Source of the DNA: Auriscalpium vulgare | Taxonomy: Eukaryota > Basidiomycota > Agaricomycetes > Russulales > Auriscalpiaceae | Assembly (NCBI GenBank): GCA_019915015.1 | Contig: JAHBBC010000005.1 | Location: 62,001-126,000 of the forward strand | DNA: 64,000 bases | Reading direction: 5' to 3' | In this document: piece by piece, positions 47,745 through 57,133 of the stretch | Layout: each line of letters begins with the position of its first letter | Position numbering within the stretch: the stretch's first letter is position 1 | The notes under the pieces: generated by a model | Database searches by the model: none | Told to the model about the DNA's origin: nothing | Seen by the model: the letters and a program-made list of their open reading frames with translations, nothing else | Program-made: the position numbers and the translations under genes

Positions 47745-50700
47745 CTACGACGCGACATCCATCGGTTCCATCCCAAGCCCAAGCCCATTCACCTGTTCCC
47801 CATACCCGTTCCCGTTGACGCGATGCGGGTCCCACCCCAGCTCCTTGTCCTTCTCTGCGCGCGCGCGCAGGCGCGGGTCGGCCACGACCGCCGATACCGA
47901 GCGCGACGTGTCCAATGGACTGCGCTCCTCTACCGCATCCGCCTCGCGTATCTCATCGTCGCGGTCCTCATCTTCCTCGTGCTCCGGCTCCGGCTCGTCG
48001 TCCGACATGTCCATCGCTTCCTCGACGGTCATCGCCATCCCGCCATCCGCGTCCTCTTCTGGCTCATACGAGGCCGAGCCTGACGCGTTCGCCTGCGCGT
48101 GGCGAGACGAGATGGTGGATGCGGAGGACTCTGGCGGGCGCTTGCGGTGCTTGTCCATCTTGTGCAGCACCTTGTGGATGTACTCGCGAGCAAACTTCTT
48201 GATCTTCGCCTGCTTTTCATCCGAGAGCGCGTCGAGCTTGCTCTCGCGGTAACTGCTCGACTTCTTCTCTTTCTCCGCGATGATGTGCGTCAGCTGCGCC
48301 ACCCGCCGTCAATCAGTACGAACACACGCCGCGATATAAAGGGCAAGTCAGGACGCACCTCCTTGGCGTGCCTCTTGAAGTCGTCGACCCCGAAGCGCGA
48401 CTTATACTTCGACATCGCCTTCACAACGACCGCACCAATGAGCTTCATCAGGCGCTTCTCCTTGTTCGCCTCACGATCTTTCTCCCTATCCTTCCTTCGC
48501 ATTTCCTTATCTCTGCCCTTCTCCCTCTCCTTCCTATCGGCCCTCCGCTTCTCGCGGTCCGCCTTTTTCGCAGCTTCTGCCTCTGCAGCTTCTGCTGCTG
48601 CTACTGCGGTAGCCTGTGCGCGCTCCCGCTCGGCCTGCTCCGCAGCTGCTGCCTCGGCAATGATCCTCGCCGTGTCCTCAGCGACCTGCCACGCAGGGCG
48701 CTTAGTGGGCATGCTGTCGCGATGCTCTGGCGGCCGCTCGGCGAAGGAGTTGGTCGGCCGGATCGGCCGGACATACGTGGTGAAGCCGAGCGGCTTGATG
48801 TTGAGCGTGACTTCCGCAAGGTCGTCGAGCTTGGAGCGCTTGGGGAGGCGTGGCTCGGGGTCGGCAGGTGAGTTGAGGGTCGGCGTAGTCTGAGCATCTT
48901 CCTCTTCACCATCCTGAGCACGATAATCAATTGGGGGAGAAGGTTGATGATGAGGAACTGACGCACAGTTTTAAGACGCTTCGGTATCCGGTATGCGGTT
49001 TCGAGATTATCCCAATTTGCCAGAAGCTGCCAAAGGGATTCGTATTGAAACGCCAGGAAAGAATGACTGTGGTTGGATGCGTACTTTCTCCGCTGCCTCC
49101 TTCAACGCCCCGTTGGTGGACTCAGTGCACTTCTTCACCGGCTCGTAGACCTTTGAGTCATCGACTTTGTTCCGAGAGATCAAAGGCCAGATGGCCATGC
49201 ATTGGATTGCCTAAACAGTAATCATGAGCGTGCGCAGAGGACAAAGGGAAGAAATATACAAGATGCAGCACTTCCGCGTCGTCCCCGTCATCCTTCAAGT
49301 AATCGCCCATGACATTCGTCATTAAGCTAAAGCCGCGCAGGCGCATCATTTGGCGGAGTGCCGACTGATCCTCAGTCATCTACGACGATAAAGTGAGTCT
49401 GGCAAAGATACGTACACAAAGGGGATGATACCTTCAATCGCATGAGGAGCTTCACCATAACCTTGCGACTTGACGTCTGTCGCATGGCCTGGACGACTTT
49501 GGGCACATCCTTCTCGATCAGAGGTTTAAGGATAGGCTGAGGCACAGAAATAGGACTGAGAGCATGAAAAGTGAGCACCGACAATAGGACAGACCACCCA
49601 GTCCTCGTCAAGCTTCTTGCCCTTCTTCTTCTTGCTGCCCTTGAGACCAAGTCGGTCAACCTCGTCGGAGATACCCAACGCTGCTCGATATATGAGCATC
49701 CTTCGTAGCAAATGACAATCAGCTGAAACATACCATCAAGATAGAGATCGTCCATGGCAGCCAGATCAGTCTGGGTCTTGCCGCCAATAAAACCGACACA
49801 CTTCGCCTCCCCACAGTAGCACGGCTGTGCGTCGTGGCTGCAAACCGGCATGTCAGAAACAAGGCGCATAACGCCCATAGACAACCCACCCGTATCGGTC
49901 TACATTGTAGTTGAATGTTAGCTCTTCGTGCTGTACGATGTTTCGATTGGCGAAGATGCCCATCCGCACATGTTCGCCGACAGTCCACTTCGCGACGTAG
50001 CAATTGGGGTTACATGAGTGGTTAGCGAAGCGGCCAATGCCACCGCGCTTCGTGGCATCGATAAACTGGGACATGGAGGGGCGCTCAGACGGAGGCATTG
50101 CTGTGCTCACTAGAGACGCACCTCATCCTTCTGCAGCATCATGAAGTAGAAGTGTCGGATGCCTTCCTCTGCGTACTCCCGCATCCGCTTCACGAAGGAA
50201 GGGTTAGATACCACGTCGCCCACGTACTCGTAGATAAACGCATCCCTGTCGCCACAGTCAGACGCCGACCCAAGGGAGGAGAAAACTGCGAGCACGCACT
50301 TCTTGATATTCTGCGCCGCCCTCAACCCAAAACCCTTCTTTTCCGTCAGGACAATCTCAATGGGGGCGTATTCCCGTCGTTGAAATCTGCATGTGATGCT
50401 GGTGCGTCAGTAATGCTGCCAGCGAAGCCCTTCAAATAGCTGGAAGGCCACGCACCGCTGATTCTGGCAGTGATATCTACACCGGCAGTCTTCTGGGAGA
50501 CATTCGACCTGCGTGAGGCGGTTGATGCAGTCGTCGCCGCACGCATCCCATGGACTATCTACGCCTGCGAACCGAGAACCGCTCAAACTGGCGCCCTACA
50601 CGACGACGACGAACCCCCGGGCGGTGCGAACACAGAAGAAAGGACGACGAACCGGGTGTGAAGGAGCATTCGCAAGTCATGCTCTCCCCTGCCTCCCTGC

Positions 50701-51019
50701 TACGCCCCAGCGTCGAGTACTGATAGCGGTTCTGCGTGATCTCAGTGAACGTCCGTAATGCATCCTCTTCTGCGCGTGGTAGGTGCCCGATGAGTTGCGG
50801 GCCAGAAGTAGCGAGCTTTGCAGATGCTAGAGGAGTGGATTCGAGCTTTGCGGAAGACGGGGGGGTAAGTTCTGTCTTGACGAGCAAGTGTTCCTCAAAC
50901 TTGGGCGACGACTCGGCCTTGGGCATCATATGCTCGTCCATCTTGTCTTCGCCAGGAGGGGGGGTGGGATGCGGACTGTCGCTCTCCTTCTTCGCGGAGG
51001 ATGAGCGGGTTCTGGACAT
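47745..51019 (-). CDS. SET2: Histone H3 lysine-36 methyltransferase SET2
   Basis: SET2 methylates H3K36 during elongation and binds the phosphorylated Pol II tail. The start is [15 protein letters not shown] at 51019. The AWS/SET part includes [72 protein letters not shown] and the post-SET cysteines in [21 protein letters not shown] helical central region follows ([19 protein letters not shown], then [17 protein letters not shown]). A long Ala/Lys/Glu coiled coil ([20 protein letters not shown]) comes next. The C-terminus is an SRI domain, from [20 protein letters not shown] to [17 protein letters not shown], and ends in an acidic tail at 47745. All expected catalytic motifs are present. At least ten short introns interrupt the gene. 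Confidence 0.92.
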
Positions 51020-51550
51020 GGTGCAGGAGGGAACAAGCGACGGGCGGCAGACGGCCGTGTGTCCACAGCAGCTCGGTCGAGCAAGGGGCTCGGACTTTGC
51101 GCAACCAGCAGCGCTTCAGCCAGAGAACAGGTGTATCCGTCAAGGTCTTGACGACGACGAAATTGTCAACCTGCAACAGAGTGTCAGCGTGCCAAAAAGA
51201 CCTCAAGTTATTCACAACTCCGAGTCGAAGTCGCGGAATACTCGGGGGCGTGGCTGTGGCGGCCACCGCACAGCTCCTGTGTCCTCGTTGCACAACAGCA
51301 CAATTTCTATCCAGACACGTGTAGTCCTGATGGTAAGAGCCCACAGGTAAAGCTAGTACAGTACTGACTGCAGTCACGGATAGCGAGGACCTCTCCTAAA
51401 CTACAACCTCAGGCACCACGCTGCTGACCCCTCCATATCAAGGCATATAAATGCTATACAACTCCCAACCTGAAAGACACGTCACATTTGCGATCTTGAA
51501 ATGCACGGCTACGAAATACAGTCAGTCATATATTCAGTGAACAGAGTGCA
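51020..51550. other. Upstream region of SET2
   Basis: No additional gene is recognised. A 480-nt open frame on the minus strand (50895-51377) runs into the SET2 5' end in another frame and has no motif. Confidence 0.35.
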
Positions 51551-51569
51551 AATAAGTTTCAGTAGCGCA

Positions 51570-51995
51570 TATTGTTTGGCTGTATGCTAGACCAATCGTC
51601 AAAGCCCTCTGGCTACGACTGGGGCGGCATGGTCTCATCTTTGGAGAAGGGGAAACGAGTCAGAACTCACCTTCGGTCTGGCACCCCCGATCATCCCCAA
51701 AAAAGTCGGCGCTAGAGATAAGGAAGGTCAATATGGATGCTTAAAAAGAGTCGAAAATGATATATCAGAAGCGCATGTGTTTGGCTGTATGCATATGCCG
51801 CTCGTCAGCGCCGGTAGGCTAAGACTGGGGCGGCTGCTTGTCATCTGGAGGATTGTATGGGGGGAAACTCACCCGGGTCCCACGCGTTATATGGTTGCTT
51901 GAAGGACTGTCAGCAGAGTCGGTACATCGGTACATACCGTGTCAAACAAGCAAACGACAGGCTTCGCACGAACTGTGAAAAGAAACCCATGCTCG
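51570..51995 (-). repeat. Tandem duplication of a roughly 205-bp unit, possibly small-peptide genes
   Basis: Two units spaced 205-206 bases apart share gcatacagccaaaca (51573-51587 and 51778-51792) and a short minus-strand frame ending CCGCCCCAGTC plus a stop (51613 and 51819). The first unit reads ...DETMPPQS and the second ...DDKQPPQS. Each is preceded by an AG and a GTGAGTT motif 28-32 bases further up, which looks like a very short intron but is below the usual minimum length. Upstream residues could be FFGDDRGCQTE in one unit and FKQPYNAWDP in the other. I cannot place a start codon with confidence, so I list this as a repeat rather than a gene. Confidence 0.45.
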
Positions 51996-52010
51996 ATTAT
52001 GTGTTATGAG

Positions 52011-52579
52011 TTACAATCCGACAGGCGCAGGTAGGACTGCGTCCTCGTCTCTACCTGCAAGCCGACGCGCGAAAAATGCGTCAAGAAAAGACACGTTGAC
52101 AGGGCAGATGAGACGTACCCTCGTAGAACTTCTCCAAGAAACTCCGCGGGCTGCGTTCACGGCTCTCCAGCAGAATGCCGAGTATATGCGGCTCCTGCTT
52201 CCAGCAGTTCATGGTCTCCTGATACTCGACCCTGCTCTTCTGGATGAGGATGTCGACGACCTTCGGGTCGGTGATGTAGCGATTCTTCTCGAACCGCTGG
52301 CGGATGGCCGTGCGGATTTCAGACGCCGGGATGTTCAGGGCATAGAGAATGCAGACCTCCGGGGCCTGTAGATGGAGGATGGGACAGCACGTAAAGAAAA
52401 AAAAAAGGAAGTTGTTTGGTCGTGTGGTGGTACGCGGTCAGCACGTATGAGTTTGACACAACTGAACGACGCACCCCACGGTACCAGTCCCGGTAAAGTT
52501 TCAGGACCCTCTGCCTTGCATGGGATGGGCTGGTTGACACAGCTGCAGAGCGCGCAAGGCGCGCAGGGATTGTTGTCAT
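52011..52579 (-). CDS. NDUFA6: NADH:ubiquinone oxidoreductase subunit NDUFA6 (B14), LYR-motif protein
   Basis: Accessory subunit of mitochondrial complex I that binds acyl carrier protein through its LYR motif. Three exons, 52475-52579, 52119-52365 and 52011-52054, give 131 residues, the normal size. The N-terminus, MTTIPARLARSAAVSTSPSH, leads into the LYR-containing helix QRVLKLYRDWYRG. Exon 2 continues APEVCILYALNIPASEIRTA, then RQRFEKNRYITDPKVVDILI, then EYQETMNCWKQEPHILGILL. The last exon gives GRDEDAVLPAPVGL. The motif order and length match the family throughout. It is divergent from the PDAP1 gene with 155 bases between start codons. Confidence 0.9.
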
Positions 52580-52734
52580 CGTCGGCGTCGATGTTTGGGC
52601 GTTCGTGGCGGCACGGGAAAGACGTCGCAATTGGAACTCAGACAATTTGCCTTTTCCGGAGAGACGGTAATAGACGCGCCGGTGACTGTCGCTGCGGCAT
52701 TCAGCGCTGCGGCTCCATCTTCTTGCTTTCATCG
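52580..52734. promoter_or_regulatory. Short shared promoter between NDUFA6 and the PDAP1 gene
   Basis: These 155 bases lie between divergent start codons. No clear TATA box is present. It contains tcagcgctgcggct and gcgccggtgactgtcgctgc GC motifs. Confidence 0.5.
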
Positions 52735-53715
52735 ATGGTCAGAGGCACAGGTAAGGTCGCGACGCGACTCGATACTCAGAGATATGCATTGATATCGGTG
52801 CGTTACAGGAAAGTTCAAGCAGAAGCGTGGCGGCGGCAGAAGCTTCAGGTGGGCTCGCGATCTGTGCTCACTGCTCGAGATCTGGGCTCATCATCCGGGA
52901 ATCTGTGCAGCCGCAACCTGCAGCTAGACGAGGATGGCACTGCCGTAAGTATGGACAAGCCGCGGTGAGCAGATCTTATTCGTACATGCCGTGTCCGCTC
53001 ATCTTACCCGTGCTAGTACACGCCGTGGCGCACCGACTGCCGATGGTGAAGGGGAACGTGATTCCGATGAAGAGGAGGACGAATCCGAGTCCGAATCCGA
53101 GTCCGAAGAGGAGGAGGAAGAGGAAGAAGGTGTCGGATCGTCGAAAGGACAGCCCAAGCCTGAACTTAGCCGCACTGAGCGCAAGGAACTCAAGAAAAAG
53201 CAGGCTACTGCGAAGGCAGCCAAGATTGAAGCTGGCGATGAAGAGGAAGAAGACGAGATGCTGATCAACCCGAATCGCGTCGTGAAAAAGATGAACATTA
53301 CTGATTTGAATGCACCGCGGGAGCTCACCCGCCGAGAACGGTACGTCTTCTGGAGCCTTCACAGTCGATCACTCATGTGAGTAAAAATACCTAGCGAGGC
53401 GAAGGAGAAGCAGGATGCCAAGGACCGCTATTGGAAGGTACATATCATGCTGACTAGCTTGTCGCGCTCATTTTAATTTCATTGGCCGCCAGCTCCATGT
53501 GCAAGGCAAGACGGACCAGGCCAAAGCAGACCTCGGTCGCCTGGCGAAGATCCGTGAAGAGCGCGAAGCAGCACAAGCCAAGAGGAAAGCGGAGGCGGAG
53601 GGTTCGTCCTCTTCACAATCTTACCAGTCTCAGCACCCGCTGAGGCCAAGCCTTTTCTTCCCATCCAGCCAAAGCGGAAGAGCTGGCCCAGAAGCAAGCC
53701 GCAACCAAGCGATAA
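52735..53715 (+). CDS. PDAP1 / casein kinase substrate PP28 family phosphoprotein
   Basis: Small acidic and basic phosphoprotein conserved in eukaryotes; its molecular role is poorly known. Exons: 52735-52750, 52809-52848, 52911-52964, 53017-53340, 53395-53437, and 53493 to a final intron with the stop at 53715. The start, MVRGTGKFKQKRGGGRSFS, is the family N-terminus. The third exon continues RNLQLDEDGTAVSMDKPR. A long acidic tract follows (SDEEEDESESESESEEEEEE), then the PP28 core: NPNRVVKKMNITDLNAPREL, TRRERE, RYWKLHVQGKTDQAKADLGR, LAKIREEREAAQAKRKAEAE and KAEELAQKQAATKR. All junctions keep the frame when the donor after CCGCG at 52964 is used. Confidence 0.87.
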
Positions 53716-54169
53716 TTACGAGGACTGACCACCGAGAATCAATGTATTCGTTCGAATTTTGTTGTACACGAAGCTATCAAATCAATATTGACGGAGTTGC
53801 GAGCCTTCGCTGAATCTCAACACTTGGGTAAAAATCCATGCGCGATGTCGACGGCGCGTCCTCTGAGGCATCGTTGCCTGTTAGTCGCGGGGTGGAGACG
53901 CTGCTCGCAGCTTCGTGAACTAGTTATCCCTCGCCTTGCACTCGCTACTTACACCTCACCGCCCTGCTGCCCAAATTGGCCTGTGCCTTGCGCCGGCCGA
54001 CGCTGGTGGAACCGGCCGTTAAGTATATGATCATGTCTGTATACGCTGCGGCCCTACGGTACCTACACCATATACTGCCGTGACGGCTGTGATTACTCTT
54101 GATTGCAAGTAAACAAAACTGCGGCCAGATATACGATAGCGACGAGATGGACCTCCTGCCAGCTAAGGA
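53716..54169. other. Convergent 3' spacer
   Basis: This 450-base region lies between the PDAP1 gene and the PPR gene. Nothing is recognised. Confidence 0.4.
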
Positions 54170-56554
54170 CTAAGAATGCCTTTGTCCGCGCAATGAATTA
54201 ACCACTCTCATGGCTGCCCCGACGTCCTGATCGCTTGGAAGCGCCTCGTGACCTACCCATCCTCTCAACCACCTCACCAGCCTTGCGTACTCACTCCGCT
54301 CCTCAGTACCACGCCACGCCTCAAGGAGAGGCGCGTTGACACTGACCTCCGCCCAGAAGACCAGCGAGAGCGCGAGTGTCGGGGTGGTCGGAGTCAGCTC
54401 TAAGGCACGCATCCACGCGAGTGCCAGCGGGATGTCTGCCGCTTGCCTTTGCGTGCCCAGCAAGAGTATGAATGCGCGGAACGTGTGATCGGTCGGAAAA
54501 ATTTGAGGGTGCTTTCCGAGAGGGTGAATGCCGTAGTTGCGGAGGATATACGGGGAGATGATTGAAAGTTTAGGTCCTGCCTGAGCTGGGGTTGGAAGCG
54601 CAGGGACAGGGGGAACTAGGAACCGCTTCAGATCTCGAAACGGAGACTCCGCGACATCCGACTCCGACGCGCGCAGCGCCTGTGCTGGAGGTTCTACGTT
54701 CGCAAGGGTAGGCCAGTTTCCGAACAGGATATGCTGAAATATTTCGCGCGCCCTCCGCCATGCCACGACCCCGTCCCACATATCGGACCCCTTGATATCC
54801 GACGTGAGGATCTTTTTGATTTCCAGCAGCGCTTGCTGCCGCGCACAATCCCGCGATGCCCATTGGTCCTCTTCAGAGACGGGCTCACGATAGAAGGGAT
54901 TACGTAGGCCCAGCTCCTTGAACGCGCCGGATATGCTCTGGAACTCGTAGCTCGCCTCGCGGGCGGCTTTGAGCATGTACGCGAGGGATGTGGCGTCGGG
55001 TTTCGTTCCGTACAATCTCTCCATGTGTTCCCACAACGAAAGCACTGCGTTTGGACGGCCGGTTTTGCATAATGCAAGCATGAAGGGGTTGAGGATCGAC
55101 GTGGGAACTGTGCCTTTGGCAGTGAGTACCTCTCGCTTTGTGGGCGTTGGTTGCCCAGGGAGTCGTGAGCCCCTTGAGTCCACATATACCGCCTCGAGTA
55201 ACTGGAGGGCCTGCTCCGGATGGCCTGCATACGTGAGGACCTCCAAGCCCACGCTTAACGACGCCCGGTCTAGGCGCAGCGTTGTGTTCCGATACCTGTC
55301 CCATACCTGCAGCGCCAAGGAGCTGGCCCCTTTGCGCAACAAGCCTTTGAGTAGGATAGTATAGGTCATGGTAGTTTCCGTGCGGAACGGGTAGTTCTGC
55401 GAAGTCGACCAATCAAAGAATGCTAAAAGACTTCGAGCGGTCATTGAATGCGTGGTCGATAGGCTATGCAGCCGTGCCATCCATGATGGAGAGTCGACGA
55501 CACGCTTTGACACAAGGCGTGAAGTTCCACCACCTGAACGATGTGTCCTCCAATCCGCTTCTGCACCGACGGTCTTCTTCCATTGGCCTTCGTGCACAAG
55601 ATGAGTGAGATATTGGATGGCAGACGAGTTGGAGAGGGCTTCGTTTGTAGCGTCGCCGGAGATGTGAGGGGAGGTTTTGCTCGTCACGAAACAACGTATC
55701 GTCTCCGCGTAGCCAGTGGCGTCGTGGATTGTCCCGCGATGCGCAAATATCCTCAGAAAGGCTTCGAGGTGCTTCTGATCCGGAGTGATTCCCTCGCGAA
55801 CCATACGCTGGCGCAGTACCTCAGTGAGCTCCAGGGCAATGTACCGATTCTCGAGAAGGATCAGGTATGTGCCTGAAGTCAGGGACAGCCCGCGCGCCGT
55901 CATGGCGTTGAGTATGATGATTGACAATTGAGCCATGAATCGGTCGCTGTCCTGCGAGACGCTAAAATGCGAGAGAGTGCGGAGGAGGAGGTTGAAGTAC
56001 CACGATTCGTCGTAGAGAGGCAGTCCAATGAAGAGGCGAATGACGCGTTCGAGGGACGGCAGTACGCCGTAAGTCGCTAGCATGTGGGCAATGATAATGA
56101 GGTAGGCGGGCCGCAGCTCGGACGCAACGTGAGGAAGATAGGTTATGGCCAAAGATGCGGCCTGATGTGCCTCCGAGGGCGACCGCGCCTTGAAGCATAA
56201 TGTCAAAATCATCCAGGGAGGAAGGCGGGTGTTTCCAGCCAGATGTGCCTCTTCGCCTTGACAGGGAAGTAAAGTAGCCGCAGAAGAGAAATTACGCGCA
56301 CGAAGGACGGGATCCCAACGCTCATAATCTGCCACGGCTATGCCATTCTCCTTCAGCGTTGAAACGAGCTTGACGCCTCTTCGAGGGATTCCACCAGCCA
56401 GGAAGGTCCATAGAGGATTTGGAGATCTCTTCTTGATCAGTTTGATCACCGAGAGAAGCTGCTTGGAAATAATCCTCGAAGACCGAGTGGCGAAGGAACG
56501 GGTGTTGGCGTTGGTAGGCTTCAATAGGCCCAGTCGACGAACAAGAAGCTGCAT
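54170..56554 (-). CDS. Pentatricopeptide-repeat (PPR) protein, probably mitochondrial
   Basis: Intronless frame of 794 residues. PPR proteins bind organellar RNA and act in its processing or translation. The N-terminus, MQLLVRRLGLLKPTNANTRS, is basic and Ser/Arg-rich, typical of a mitochondrial presequence. Repeats of about 35 residues are visible: MTARGLSLTSGTYLILLENR, TMTYTILLKGLLRKGASSLA with LQVWDRYRN, RASLSVGLEVLTYAGHPEQA and LQLLEAVY, and ILNPFMLALCKTGRPNAVLS with LWEHM. I recognise the repeat style but not an orthologue. The frame is uninterrupted and its end lies 170 bases from the hAT element on the 5' side, so its promoter is short or overlaps the element. Confidence 0.75.
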   Translation of the reverse strand: MQLLVRRLGLLKPTNANTRSFATRSSRIISKQLLSVIKLIKKRSPNPLWTFLAGGIPRRGVKLVSTLKENGIAVADYERWDPVLRARNFSSAATLLPCQGEEAHLAGNTRLPPWMILTLCFKARSPSEAHQAASLAITYLPHVASELRPAYLIIIAHMLATYGVLPSLERVIRLFIGLPLYDESWYFNLLLRTLSHFSVSQDSDRFMAQLSIIILNAMTARGLSLTSGTYLILLENRYIALELTEVLRQRMVREGITPDQKHLEAFLRIFAHRGTIHDATGYAETIRCFVTSKTSPHISGDATNEALSNSSAIQYLTHLVHEGQWKKTVGAEADWRTHRSGGGTSRLVSKRVVDSPSWMARLHSLSTTHSMTARSLLAFFDWSTSQNYPFRTETTMTYTILLKGLLRKGASSLALQVWDRYRNTTLRLDRASLSVGLEVLTYAGHPEQALQLLEAVYVDSRGSRLPGQPTPTKREVLTAKGTVPTSILNPFMLALCKTGRPNAVLSLWEHMERLYGTKPDATSLAYMLKAAREASYEFQSISGAFKELGLRNPFYREPVSEEDQWASRDCARQQALLEIKKILTSDIKGSDMWDGVVAWRRAREIFQHILFGNWPTLANVEPPAQALRASESDVAESPFRDLKRFLVPPVPALPTPAQAGPKLSIISPYILRNYGIHPLGKHPQIFPTDHTFRAFILLLGTQRQAADIPLALAWMRALELTPTTPTLALSLVFWAEVSVNAPLLEAWRGTEERSEYARLVRWLRGWVGHEALPSDQDVGAAMRVVNSLRGQRHS

Positions 56555-56754
56555 ACGAAACCATCTGCAGTGTATTTAGTGACGGCCGCGGACTCTTGAG
56601 ACAGACGTACCGATAGAGACCACCTCAGAGGTCCATGTACATTGTAAACTCGGTGGGAGATCGGCTTTGGCGAGAGGTAGCCTAGTAGCGAGTGGCCTAG
56701 CGCCTCCTAGCGCTGAGAGAGTCTCACGTGACTCTAAGCTCCTCAGGACCTCAG

Positions 56755-56774
56755 TAGTGTTGCGGGAAAAACCT
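56755..56774 (+). repeat. Left terminal inverted repeat of the hAT element
   Basis: tagtgttgcgggaaaaacct; pairs with 62065-62084 in inverse orientation. Confidence 0.85.
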
Positions 56775-57133
56775 CTGGCCAGTATCCCCCCGGTAAGGTA
56801 CCGGTGGCGCTCCTAGCCGGGGAGGTATCAAACCGGTACCGTACCAGGGAAATAGTCACGTGATGTTTAGTTCCCACGCAGTAGCAGCTCGATTTTCGCG
56901 TACACACGAGGATTTGGAATGGTTTCAATGCATCAGATGAAGATTTAGCAGTGTATGTATCCATAGCCAAATTGCCAGAGCTTAGCCGTAGGTGCCCCGA
57001 CCTGTACGAATTCGCTGCTGCCTGCTACACAAGTGTCATGATTTGTCAGCAGACGCGGCTTTTGCAAGGCTGCCGCAGCACTCGAGCGTACATTGTAACA
57101 ACGCGTACAATACATACTGAAACCTCGGGAGGC

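Noticed and set aside
51609..51840. Mating-pheromone precursors in the tandem 205-bp units
   Set aside because: The readings end in PPQS, not a CaaX box, and no start codon could be placed.
56585..56754. Missing 3' half of the P450 on the left side of the hAT element
   Set aside because: Translated in all frames by eye, it shows no PERF or heme-loop motif; the sequence belongs to the PPR gene's upstream region.
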